Source: Candidatus Bathycorpusculum sp. (GTDB lineage Archaea; Thermoproteota; Bathyarchaeia; Bathyarchaeales; Bathycorpusculaceae). Taken from it: DNA of 7,951 nucleotides. Position 1 is the first letter of the stretch, and every line of letters begins with the position of its first letter. Location of the stretch: NCBI GenBank assembly GCA_009779045.1, contig WREZ01000049.1, positions 1 to 7,951 of the forward strand, written 5' to 3'. A program made the translations under genes and the position numbers. Under the pieces are notes generated by a model. The model made no database searches. It was not told the DNA's origin and worked only from the letters and a program-made list of their open reading frames with translations. This document shows positions 1 to 6,320 of the stretch, piece after piece.

Positions 1-1
1 T

Positions 2-628
2 AATCTTGAACAATATACAACATCAGAACATATTGCTGCAACAATGCTCTATATTGCAGCATACACAAACAACGATATAGTTGGTAAGCATGTTTTAGAT
101 TTGGGTTGTGGTACTGGTAGACTTAGTTTAGGCGCAGCTTTTCTTGGCGCAGACAACGTTTTAGGGGTTGACATTGACCGAGATACTTTAAAAACTGCTG
201 CTACAAACGCACAAAACACAGGCTTTGCCTCTAATACCTCTTGGATTAACGGAGATATCTCTATTATTAAAGGAGGTCAATGTTTTGATACGGTTTTGCA
301 GAATCCACCGTTTGGCGTACAAACACGTAACGCTGATCGCGTTTTTTTAGTTAAAGCCTTAGAATCTGGAAAAATGATCTATTCATTACATAATCATCCT
401 ATGGTTGATAAGCGCTTAATTAGTATGCTTAAATCCTCTTCTAGACATAGCGGTGGACTATTTGAAATTCAGCCATCCCCTTTTCTAAAAAAATTTATAG
501 AACAACATGGCGGAGTGATTCGAACAGTTTATGCAACACTTATGACTATTCCTAAAATGTTTGACTTCCACACTAAACTTCACCATGACTTTGTAATTGA
601 CCTCTACATTATTGAGGGCAGCAATTAG
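2..628 (+). CDS. METTL5-like N6-adenine RNA methyltransferase (5' end outside window)
   Basis: Partial gene. The open frame runs in from the left edge, and translation upstream of the first ATG (position 44) gives LEQYTTSEHIAAT, which matches the usual N-terminus of COG2263/METTL5-like methyltransferases, so ATG 44 is not the true start. Numbering from that ATG, the SAM-binding motif I is VLDLGCGTG (residues 17-25), the acidic motif GVDID is at 41-45, and the catalytic NPPF of amino-methyltransferases is at 87-90 (302-313). The C-terminus (IPKMFDFHTK, then VIDLYII) is also family-typical. The human relative methylates N6 of one adenosine in 18S rRNA; an rRNA target here is inferred from family. 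The protein is probably cytosolic. A terminator-like stem-loop follows the stop codon, which separates it from csl4. Family call is firm, exact substrate is not. Confidence 0.9.
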   Translation, partial: NLEQYTTSEHIAATMLYIAAYTNNDIVGKHVLDLGCGTGRLSLGAAFLGADNVLGVDIDRDTLKTAATNAQNTGFASNTSWINGDISIIKGGQCFDTVLQNPPFGVQTRNADRVFLVKALESGKMIYSLHNHPMVDKRLISMLKSSSRHSGGLFEIQPSPFLKKFIEQHGGVIRTVYATLMTIPKMFDFHTKLHHDFVIDLYIIEGSN

Positions 629-632
629 ACAC

Positions 633-664
633 GTAACTTTTTATAATGAGTTACTTTTCCTTTT
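633..664 (+). terminator. Stem-loop plus T-rich tail after the methyltransferase gene
   Basis: GTAACT (633-638) and AGTTAC (649-654) form a perfect 6-bp stem around a 10-nt loop, followed directly by TTTTCCTTTT (655-664). It begins 5 nt after the TAG stop. Archaeal termination depends mainly on T-tracts, so the tail is the more relevant part. The role is inferred from position and composition. Confidence 0.45.
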
Positions 665-700
665 AGTAAATCAAAAGGTTTATTGCATGCGCAGAATTTT

Positions 701-746
701 AGCATATGCTATTTATTTAGCAAAATGTGATCATAACCTCGGTTAT
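701..746 (+). promoter_or_regulatory. Candidate promoter and operator-like palindrome upstream of csl4
   Basis: An A/T-rich element (CTATTTATTTAG, 709-720) could act as the TATA box. It follows a perfect 10-bp palindrome AGCATATGCT (701-710). About 20 to 25 nt downstream lies the inverted repeat ATAACC-TC-GGTTAT (733-746), near where transcription would be expected to start. A repressor bound there could block initiation of csl4-rpoL, but nothing in the window names such a regulator. Confidence 0.3.
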
Positions 747-783
747 CAAAATAACAACAATAAGTTAAAGAGAGAAAATTACC

Positions 784-1365
784 ATGAATCTAAAATCACC
801 GGAACAAAAAAACGGCTACATAGTTTTACCGGGCGAACGCTTAGGCGTCATTGAAGAATTCATTCCTGATTCAGGAACTTATGTTAAAGACAGCGTTATT
901 TACTCAAAAATTGTTGGACACGCATTAATGGATCTTATTAACAAACGCGTCTCAGTCTATCCTATAATGAACGGCGTCGCGACACCAAAAATCGGTAGCA
1001 TAATCCTTGGCCAAGTCGGAAACGCACAAACCGACAATGCACTAGTAAGAATATTCAAAGTCGGTAACAAAAAAATCAGTGGCATATTCGGCGGTATAAT
1101 ACACATATCAGACGTCTCAGACAGATACATTAACTCTATGAATGAAGTCTGCAAATCCGGCGATATAATGCGCGCCAAAGTCATCAGCGAAAAAAACCAA
1201 ATTTACCACCTAACAACCCAAGATAGAAATCTCGGGGTCCTATACGGGTTCTGTTCACATTGCAGCACAATAATGAACCCTGACCGATACGAAATGCGTT
1301 GCCCAAAATGCGGCAGCATCGAAAAACGAAAAACATCCATCGACTACGGGCATGAACTACTCTAA
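784..1365 (+). CDS. csl4: Exosome cap subunit Csl4
   Basis: RNA-binding cap protein of the archaeal exosome, which sits on the Rrp41/Rrp42 ring and helps feed RNA for 3'-5' degradation or tailing. The 193-aa protein has the three expected parts. The N-terminal domain contains PGERLGVIEEF (16-26) and PDSGTYV (28-34), a Csl4 signature. An S1-type domain spans roughly 68-147. A C-terminal zinc ribbon has C157-x2-C160 and C173-x2-C176. Length is normal for the family. The ATG is the natural start because the conserved domain begins within about 12 residues. A purine-rich AAAGAGAG (768-775) lies upstream as a weak ribosome-binding site. The gene ends 13 nt before rpoL, so the two are probably co-transcribed. 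Csl4 beside RNA polymerase genes is a common archaeal arrangement. Confidence 0.95.
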   Translation: MNLKSPEQKNGYIVLPGERLGVIEEFIPDSGTYVKDSVIYSKIVGHALMDLINKRVSVYPIMNGVATPKIGSIILGQVGNAQTDNALVRIFKVGNKKISGIFGGIIHISDVSDRYINSMNEVCKSGDIMRAKVISEKNQIYHLTTQDRNLGVLYGFCSHCSTIMNPDRYEMRCPKCGSIEKRKTSIDYGHELL

Positions 1366-1378
1366 GAGGTAAAAACAA

Positions 1379-1660
1379 ATGAAAGTCAACATATTAAAGA
1401 AAAATGAACAAGAACTAAAAATCGAAATAATAGGCGCAGACCACGGCATCTGTAATCTACTCCAGAAAAAAATCCTCCAAGACGAAAACGTCGACCTAGC
1501 AGGATACGATGTCCCACACCCCTTAGCCTCTAGCCCAATAATCTATATCCGAATGAAAGATGGCTTTAAACCAAAAGACACACTACTTAACGCTGCAAAA
1601 AAAGCAATAAAAGACAACGAAGACTTCAACAAAGAACTCAAAAAAGCCCTAAAAAACTAA
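1379..1660 (+). CDS. rpoL: DNA-directed RNA polymerase subunit Rpo11 (RpoL)
   Basis: Small assembly subunit of archaeal RNA polymerase, equivalent to eukaryotic Rpb11 and part of bacterial alpha; it pairs with Rpo3 to start enzyme assembly. The 93-aa protein carries the hallmark DHGICNLLQK (21-30, usually written DHTLCNLL), followed by VDLAGYDVPHPL (38-49), which matches the family's AGYxxPHPL motif. A lysine-rich helix (about 66-93) closes it, as expected for the dimerising C-terminal helix. A clear GAGGT (1366-1370) lies 8 nt before the ATG, just after the csl4 stop, supporting the start and translation from a shared transcript. The common Thr-Leu after His is Gly-Ile here, a minor variation. 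No convincing terminator follows. Confidence 0.96.
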   Translation: MKVNILKKNEQELKIEIIGADHGICNLLQKKILQDENVDLAGYDVPHPLASSPIIYIRMKDGFKPKDTLLNAAKKAIKDNEDFNKELKKALKN

Positions 1661-1780
1661 CCCCTACATTTTACACATAAACCTATCCTTAACATTTTAC
1701 CTCACACGAGATAGATCCATAGTCTTGTGCCCATTTATCTATGTTTGAACCTGACACCATTATAGACGATTTAGAAAACA

Positions 1781-1797
1781 TTTAAAAAGGATAAAGA
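1781..1797 (+). promoter_or_regulatory. Candidate TATA promoter for the TFS gene
   Basis: TTTAAAAA (1781-1788), preceded by GAAAACA, resembles a BRE/TATA pair; the overlapping GGATAAAGA is an alternative. Adding about 25 nt gives transcription start near 1808-1818, which leaves a short leader containing the GAGGG ribosome-binding site of the gene that starts at 1828. Confidence 0.5.
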
Positions 1798-1827
1798 TAA
1801 GAAAATCCAAAAAGGATGAGGGAACAT

Positions 1828-2184
1828 ATGGAATTCTGTGCTAAATGTGGTAGTCGTCTCGAACCAAAGAAAACAAAAAGTGGAAAAAAAGCTTCTTTGG
1901 TGTTTGCTTGCCCTAAATGCGGATACAAAAAATCTGAAAATAGCGGCACAGCAATTGAACCTAAACCTGCAAAAGTTATTCAACACGACCCTCAACAATT
2001 TGTAGCCGTAATAAGCAAAGAAGAACAAAAACTAACCACTCTACCAACAGTTAGAGTAGAATGTCCAAAATGTGGCAACAATACCGCTTATGTATGGCAA
2101 GTGCAAACACGAGGCGCAGACGAGTCTTCAACACAATTTCTACGATGCACAAAATGTAGCTATACCTATAGAGAATACAGCTAA
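1828..2184 (+). CDS. tfs: Transcription factor S (TFS), TFIIS-like transcript-cleavage factor
   Basis: Factor that enters the RNA polymerase secondary channel and stimulates cleavage of backtracked RNA. From ATG 1828 the protein is 118 aa and starts MEFCAKCGSRL, the usual TFS/RpoM N-terminus. It has an N-terminal zinc ribbon (C4, C7, C28, C31), a linker rich in Lys, Pro and Gln, and a C-terminal TFIIS-type ribbon (C79, C82, C107, C110). The loop RGADES holds the acidic pair D98-E99 needed for cleavage. An in-frame ATG at 1816 would add four residues, but GAGGG (1818-1822) sits 5 nt before 1828, so the later start is preferred. The gene has its own promoter-like sequence and appears monocistronic. 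The intact acidic tip argues for an active factor and against an inhibitory paralogue. Confidence 0.94.
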   Translation: MEFCAKCGSRLEPKKTKSGKKASLVFACPKCGYKKSENSGTAIEPKPAKVIQHDPQQFVAVISKEEQKLTTLPTVRVECPKCGNNTAYVWQVQTRGADESSTQFLRCTKCSYTYREYS

Positions 2185-2220
2185 CTTCTTTCTTTACATT
2201 TTGCTTTATCATTTTCCTCT
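2185..2220 (+). terminator. Pyrimidine-rich tract after TFS
   Basis: Directly after the TFS stop, 31 of 36 bases are pyrimidines, with runs of TTT and TTTT. Archaeal terminators are typically T-rich on the coding strand without needing a hairpin, and none is visible here. Confidence 0.45.
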
Positions 2221-2232
2221 CGCTTATATCTG

Positions 2233-2248
2233 TAAATTTTTAAATTTA
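2233..2248. repeat. A/T-only inverted repeat between TFS and PCNA
   Basis: TAAATTT and AAATTTA form 7-bp arms separated by TT. It lies about 107 nt upstream of the PCNA start. It may be a distal TATA-like or protein-binding site, or simply a consequence of A+T-richness. Confidence 0.3.
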
Positions 2249-2306
2249 TTTCTTTTAAACAGGGTTATCAAAGAATTAGAACAAGTTTTTCTATAAGGGT
2301 AGTGAT

Positions 2307-2320
2307 AAAGGATTTATAAC
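2307..2320 (+). promoter_or_regulatory. Candidate BRE/TATA promoter of the PCNA operon
   Basis: AAAGGATTTATAAC reads as a purine-rich BRE followed by a TATA box (TTTATAA, 2313-2319). Initiation about 25 nt from the box centre would fall near 2340, immediately before GTGAGG and 15 nt before the GTG start codon at 2355. This spacing also disfavours the upstream in-frame GTG at 2322. Confidence 0.55.
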
Positions 2321-2354
2321 TGTGCATATGTGTGCATTATGTGAGGAAAAAATC

Positions 2355-3110
2355 GTGTTTAAGCTCAAAGTATCTGATGCTAAACTATTAAGAGATATGA
2401 CAACCGCAATTTCAATATTAATAGATGAAGCAACCTTTAGAGTTGACTCTGAAGGCTTAAAATTACGAGCAATGGATCCATCCCGCGTGGCTATGATAGA
2501 TTTCGAATGGCCAAAAACAATATTCGAAGAATACACGTGTGTTGAACCAACAAAAATGTGTATAAACATAAGCGAGCTCCTCAAACTCCTTAAACGAGCA
2601 GGTCGAGACGAATCCGTCGAACTCTCACTTGACGAAAAAACCGCCCGTTTACAAATAATCATTATGGGCAAATACTCCCGAAACTTTACAATGCCCACAC
2701 TCGAAGCCTCAGAAGAAGAAGTACCTACTCCAAAAATTAATTTTAACGTAAAAGCAAAAAGTACAACTGCAGGCTTAAGCCAAGCTATAGAAGATGCACA
2801 ACTAGTTAGCGATCATGTACGAATAGAGGCAGACCCAGAAAAGCTAGTCCTAAGCGCAACAGGCGACCTAATGGGCGCAACAATCACTCTACAAAAAGGC
2901 AGTGACGCACTTCTAGATTTAGACGTCAAAGAAAACTCAAAAGCAACATTTAGCCTAAGCTATCTCTCCGAAATCATAAAAGCCGCTTCAGCCACCTCAG
3001 ATATCGCAACCATAGAATTCTCAAGCGACATGCCAGTACTTATAGACTTCAAACAAACAAAAGAAGGAAAATTAACATTCTTCCTAGCACCAAGAATCGA
3101 AACTGACTAA
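2355..3110 (+). CDS. pcn: DNA polymerase sliding clamp PCNA
   Basis: Ring-shaped processivity clamp that tethers DNA polymerase, FEN1, ligase and other partners to DNA. From GTG 2355 the product is 251 aa, normal for archaeal PCNA. Landmarks: start MFKLKVSDAKLL, DEGLKLRAMDPSRV-like motif (SEGLKLRAMDPSRVAMIDFE, 32-51), interdomain connector around 112-127 with EASEEEVPTP, and C-terminal LAPRIE (244-249). The frame is open from GTG 2322, but those 11 extra residues (HMCALCEEKI and so on) match no PCNA. The GAGG at 2343-2346, 8 nt before GTG 2355, and the promoter spacing support the later start. It ends 2 nt before priL, so clamp and primase are probably co-transcribed. Only one PCNA gene is visible, so whether the ring is a homotrimer cannot be told from this window. 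Confidence 0.95.
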   Translation: MFKLKVSDAKLLRDMTTAISILIDEATFRVDSEGLKLRAMDPSRVAMIDFEWPKTIFEEYTCVEPTKMCINISELLKLLKRAGRDESVELSLDEKTARLQIIIMGKYSRNFTMPTLEASEEEVPTPKINFNVKAKSTTAGLSQAIEDAQLVSDHVRIEADPEKLVLSATGDLMGATITLQKGSDALLDLDVKENSKATFSLSYLSEIIKAASATSDIATIEFSSDMPVLIDFKQTKEGKLTFFLAPRIETD

Positions 3111-3112
3111 GA

Positions 3113-4258
3113 ATGGCAAATAATAGAAACTCGCCCACAATACAACACACAAGTTTCACAAAAAACCACTTAGCCATATACCCCTTTTTAAAAGAAACTG
3201 CCCAATACCTCGCACCCTTAGACTTACAAATAGAAGAACTAACCAGCCCAGGAATGCAACAAATTTTAGACCGCGCCATAGAACGCGTAACCACAGCAAT
3301 AACCGACCTTACTATTAGACCATTAAACGGCAAGCAAGGAAAATACATCATAAAAGACCCCCAAAAAGAAATAATCTCCTTCCCAGTCGCACTAATGCTC
3401 GTTTCTGCAATCGACAACTCCATTATAAAAAAACGATACGCCTTAGCTGAAGCTAAACAGGCAACACGCGAATTATTCTTCGAATCAAACGATTTAATCC
3501 TGAAAATCGCCTCTGACTTCGAATGGAATATCACACTAACCCCCTTCGATAGCATATTTGAATTCGTACTATATTTTAGCGACTTCTTACAAAACGCCAG
3601 CCACTTACATGACGCTAAATGGAAACTAGTAAACAGCAAACTCTCAGAAGGCAAAATATATCTCAACAAATATGACATTGCCCGATTACTGCAAGAAGAA
3701 ATAAAACAACGCATAGAAAAACGCCTCAACAACGTTTCCATAGGCAAATACCCGCCTGAAATCTCAACAATAGCAGAAAAACTCAAAACCCTCGCCACAG
3801 ACCACATCAAACATACCGACACCGACTTCCCAAAAATAGTCATCCAAGAAGCCTTTCCTCCATGCATTAACGCTCTCTATGACGCAGCCTCCAAAAACCA
3901 TCACCTATCACATATAGGACGATTCGCACTAACCGCTTTTCTAGTAAACATTGGTATGAGCGCAGAAACCGTAACAGAACTCTTCAAATCTTTTTCCGAC
4001 TACAACGAACGCCTCACCCAATACCAAGTCGAACATATCGCAGGTGGACGCGGATCAGGCACAAAATACACCTGTCCACAATGCTCCATTCTCCAAACGC
4101 ACAACGTCTGCAAAAATCGCGACGAACTCTGCAAACGCGTATATCACCCATTAAAATATTACAAAATCAAATCCGAGACAACAATACAAAACCAACCTGA
4201 AAACATAAACGGAAAAAACAACCAAAAACAACTAACAACCAACCAACTAAAACATTAA
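3113..4258 (+). CDS. priL: DNA primase large subunit PriL (Fe-S)
   Basis: Regulatory subunit of the archaeal/eukaryotic primase, which partners PriS to make primers. The protein is 381 aa. The N-terminal helical part starts near YPFLKETAQYL (23-33). The C-terminal Fe-S domain contains EAFPPC (C251), HLSHIGRFALTAFL, GMSAETV, YQVEHIAGG and then C321-x2-C324, C333, C340 and HPLKYY (345-350). Family spacing suggests C251, C324, C333 and C340 bind the 4Fe-4S cluster, leaving C321 as an extra cysteine. About 30 residues after HPLKYY form a polar N/Q/K/T-rich tail of unclear role. The ATG is 2 nt after the PCNA stop with no strong ribosome-binding site, so translation may be coupled. The gene is unusually A+C-rich on this strand (41/60 and 42/60 in 3241-3360; 53/60 in 4201-4260). 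Confidence 0.94.
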   Translation: MANNRNSPTIQHTSFTKNHLAIYPFLKETAQYLAPLDLQIEELTSPGMQQILDRAIERVTTAITDLTIRPLNGKQGKYIIKDPQKEIISFPVALMLVSAIDNSIIKKRYALAEAKQATRELFFESNDLILKIASDFEWNITLTPFDSIFEFVLYFSDFLQNASHLHDAKWKLVNSKLSEGKIYLNKYDIARLLQEEIKQRIEKRLNNVSIGKYPPEISTIAEKLKTLATDHIKHTDTDFPKIVIQEAFPPCINALYDAASKNHHLSHIGRFALTAFLVNIGMSAETVTELFKSFSDYNERLTQYQVEHIAGGRGSGTKYTCPQCSILQTHNVCKNRDELCKRVYHPLKYYKIKSETTIQNQPENINGKNNQKQLTTNQLKH

Positions 4259-4290
4259 AACAACATGTAAATTAGCTCTTTTGTAGTTAT

Positions 4291-4313
4291 GGTTAAATTA
4301 GGGAAAAATATAT
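4291..4313 (+). promoter_or_regulatory. Candidate internal promoter upstream of priS
   Basis: Two A/T-rich elements lie in the 76-nt gap after priL: GGTTAAATTA (4291-4300) and AAAAATATAT (4304-4313). The first would start transcription near 4320 and give a short leader containing AGGTG; the second would give a nearly leaderless message at ATG 4335. The sequence cannot decide between them, and read-through from PCNA-priL remains possible. Confidence 0.35.
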
Positions 4314-4334
4314 TCCTCTACTTAGGTGTTGCTT

Positions 4335-5570
4335 ATGTCTTCGAGGGATTTTGTCTACTCCAAATTCGCAGAGTTTTACAATAATCCCTCAACAGTACTT
4401 CCTACACCGATAAACTTTGAACATCGCGAATTTGCCTATCTTATGTTTAAGGAACGTTTCATGGTTCGCCACAAACGTTTCGAAAGCATGTTAATATTCC
4501 AAAATGTATTAGCTAAAAATGTGCCCTCTGATGTTTACCATTCCTGCGCTTATTATGATCAACCTGACCTTGAAATGGATAAAAAAGGCTGGACTGGATC
4601 TGACCTCGTTTTTGACATAGACGCCGACCACATCCCTACAGCATGCGGTAAAATTCATGATGAATGGACATGCCAAAAATGTGAATTTAACGGAAGAGGT
4701 ATAACTCCTGAAGAATGTCCCATTTGTGGCGGTGATAGATTCTCAGTTAAAACTTGGTTATGTGACTTATGTATTGAATCAACTCGTGTAGAAACCGCTA
4801 AGTTAATTGATATGCTAACAAAAGATTTTGGTTTTGCCGCTAATGAATTACACGTTTTCTTTTCAGGACACCGCGGTTATCACGTACATGTGGAAAATGA
4901 GGCTGTGCATTCACTTGACGCCCTATCTCGAAAAGAAATTGTCGACTATGTAATGGGGCTTGGTTTATCTGTGCTTGACAAGGATGTAAAACAAAAAACT
5001 GTCAAAGGAAGCAAGCATTCTACTGCCACAAAAAAGTTTAAACTACATAATTATGGTTGGAATCAACGATTAAAAAAGGGCATGATAACGCTTCTCTCAA
5101 ATGCAACAGCCGAAGACCTCAAAAACTTGGGGTTAAAAAACAACAATCTGTTTAAAAATAAAGACACTATTCTTAGTCGAGCTATTGAAGAAGGCCGATG
5201 GGATAGCATACCAGGTGTTAGCGTAGCTACCTGGCGCAAATTAGCTGAACAAGTAAAAAATTTAGAATCCGCAAACATTGATACTGTAGTAACTACAGAT
5301 ATCCACCGTTTAATCAGAATGAATGGCACTCTTCATGGTAAAACAGGATTATTAAAAATGGAGTTCCCAGCACACCAACTTGATGATTTTGACCCCATGA
5401 CTCAAGCAGTAGCTTTTAAAAAGGGCACCGCCAAAGTGTTAATCTCTAACACACCAGAATTTAGGCTGGGCGGCGCAACATGGGGACCATACAAAAACGT
5501 TAAAGTTGTAGTACCCACTGCTGTAGCTATTATGCTAATCCTAAAAGGCAGAGCTGAGGTGGTAAACTAA
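4335..5570 (+). CDS. priS: DNA primase catalytic small subunit PriS
   Basis: Catalytic subunit of the archaeo-eukaryotic primase. From ATG 4335 it is 411 aa and starts MSSRDFVYSKFAEFYN; in-frame GTG 4326 and TTG 4329 are possible, but AGGTG (4324-4328) is correctly placed for 4335. The catalytic aspartates are in LVFDIDAD (D94, D96). The nucleotide-binding motif SGHRGYHVHV spans 177-186. The family metal site (C104, H108, then C143-x2-C146) is interrupted by another four-cysteine ribbon (C113-x2-C116, C128-x2-C131). Length exceeds the roughly 350 aa of Pyrococcus PriS, partly through this insert. It follows priL and overlaps the GINS gene by one base (TAATG), consistent with translational coupling. 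Coding-strand A+C is low at its 5' end (23/60 at 4321-4380), unlike priL. Confidence 0.95.
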   Translation: MSSRDFVYSKFAEFYNNPSTVLPTPINFEHREFAYLMFKERFMVRHKRFESMLIFQNVLAKNVPSDVYHSCAYYDQPDLEMDKKGWTGSDLVFDIDADHIPTACGKIHDEWTCQKCEFNGRGITPEECPICGGDRFSVKTWLCDLCIESTRVETAKLIDMLTKDFGFAANELHVFFSGHRGYHVHVENEAVHSLDALSRKEIVDYVMGLGLSVLDKDVKQKTVKGSKHSTATKKFKLHNYGWNQRLKKGMITLLSNATAEDLKNLGLKNNNLFKNKDTILSRAIEEGRWDSIPGVSVATWRKLAEQVKNLESANIDTVVTTDIHRLIRMNGTLHGKTGLLKMEFPAHQLDDFDPMTQAVAFKKGTAKVLISNTPEFRLGGATWGPYKNVKVVVPTAVAIMLILKGRAEVVN

Positions 5571-6115
5571 TGTATGACGAACTATATCAGGTATGGAAAC
5601 ACGAAATAACAGAGTCTACACTTGGTACTTTACCCCGCGACTTCTACGAACGCATGACACGATACCTGCGCAAAATGAACGAAGAAACCAACCAAACAGA
5701 CAACAAAGCACTCAAAACAGCGTTGCTCGGAAAAGAAACTGAAAACGTCAAACGTATGCTCGGCGAACTCTTAAAAGCAAGGTACAAGAAACTATTAAAA
5801 CTCACTACTCAAACCCAAAAACTCGCTACCGACATGTTAGCATTAGAAGAAATCCAAATATTTGAAAACTTTGTACCCTTCGCTGGTGCATATCAAAAAT
5901 TTGCTAAAAGCTTACTCCAAGAAACCGCTCGGAAGTCAAACCAGGAACCTCGCAAACGTATTACCCTGCGTTTTTCCAAAAACATTCCCCCAATAGTAGG
6001 TGCCGACATGAAACCCTATGGTCCATTTGTCGCTGAAGACCTTGCATCTCTGCCCATCCAAAACGCTAAAATTTTTGTAAAACAGGGTTTAGCCGTAATA
6101 GTTGAAGTAACCTAA
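5570..6115 (+). CDS. gins51: GINS complex subunit, Gins51 (Sld5/Psf1) type
   Basis: Subunit of GINS, which activates the MCM helicase with a Cdc45/GAN-like partner and links it to primase and polymerase. The 181-aa protein has a helical A domain (about 1-120; LPRDFYERMTRYL at 21-33, charged helices to about 115) followed by a small beta-rich B domain (about 129-180). The latter has RITLRFSKNIPPIVGAD (130-146), YGPFVAEDLASLP (150-162) and KQGLAVIVEV. A-then-B order and the IPPIVG...YGPF motif identify the Gins51 class; Gins23 has the reverse order. The start codon overlaps the priS stop by one base, and GAGGTGG (5556-5562) lies 7 nt upstream, a strong ribosome-binding site inside priS. This ties GINS to primase production. 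No gins23 gene is in the window. Confidence 0.9.
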   Translation: MYDELYQVWKHEITESTLGTLPRDFYERMTRYLRKMNEETNQTDNKALKTALLGKETENVKRMLGELLKARYKKLLKLTTQTQKLATDMLALEEIQIFENFVPFAGAYQKFAKSLLQETARKSNQEPRKRITLRFSKNIPPIVGADMKPYGPFVAEDLASLPIQNAKIFVKQGLAVIVEVT

Positions 6116-6150
6116 GTTTTTCTGATTAAACTTACCATACTCTTTTGTAA
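6113..6150 (+). terminator. Stem-loop at the GINS stop codon with T-rich downstream
   Basis: TAAGTTT (6113-6119) and AAACTTA (6128-6134) form a 7-bp perfect stem with an 8-nt loop. The left arm includes the TAA stop. A T-rich stretch with TCTTTTGTAATTCTT follows. It resembles the stem-loop after the methyltransferase gene in form and position. The terminator role is inferred. Confidence 0.4.
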
Positions 6151-6320
6151 TTCTTCAATGTGGTTGGTGCCTAATAATATGTGGCGTAGTAAGCATGTGG
6201 TTGTGTTGTGTATGTAAATTGTGCTAAAAGCAATTTATGAGGGTGCGTTTGCTTCAATTTTTTGACTTGTTGACTTGTTTATTGGCGGGTTGTTTGTTTG
6301 GTTGTTATTTGTTTTAAGTT
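6135..6320. other. G/T-rich non-coding spacer between the replication and ribosomal blocks
   Basis: No supported gene on either strand. On the + strand 89 of 120 bases at 6181-6300 are G or T, the reverse of the A/C-rich genes before it. It contains a tandem repeat TTGACTTG x2 (6262-6277) and a small imperfect hairpin (6216-6236, AAATT/AATTT plus GCT-AAA-AGC with a 2-nt bulge). No tRNA shape or C/D-box sRNA motif was recognised. Confidence 0.6.
6262..6277 (+). repeat. Tandem 8-bp repeat TTGACTTG x2
   Basis: Two exact adjacent copies lie inside the G/T-rich spacer. They may arise from slippage or serve as a paired protein-binding site; nothing further supports a function. Confidence 0.5.

Noticed and set aside
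597..854. 85-codon open frame spanning the gap before csl4
   Set aside because: It overlaps the end of the methyltransferase gene and the start of csl4 in another frame, has no family resemblance, and runs through the putative terminator and promoter.
1666..1700. Direct repeat ACATTTTAC (1666-1674 and 1692-1700)
   Set aside because: Only two 9-bp copies in A/T-rich non-coding DNA, with no third copy or associated structure.
1711..1742. ATAGAT / ATCTAT inverted repeat in the rpoL-TFS gap
   Set aside because: Six-bp A/T-rich arms around a 20-nt loop, with no T-tract or other supporting signal, are expected by chance.
2072..2296. 74-codon + strand open frame running out of TFS toward PCNA
   Set aside because: Most of it is in an alternative frame of TFS and the pyrimidine-rich tail after it; there is no recognisable domain.
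3049..3867. 272-codon open frame on the minus strand
   Set aside because: It lies opposite priL and the PCNA end, whose protein matches are clear. Its Ser/Phe/Cys-rich translation is what the complement of A/C-rich coding sequence yields.
4217..4255. PCNA-interacting (PIP) box in the PriL tail
   Set aside because: QKQLTTNQ has the Gln and Leu spacing but lacks the two aromatic residues that define the motif.
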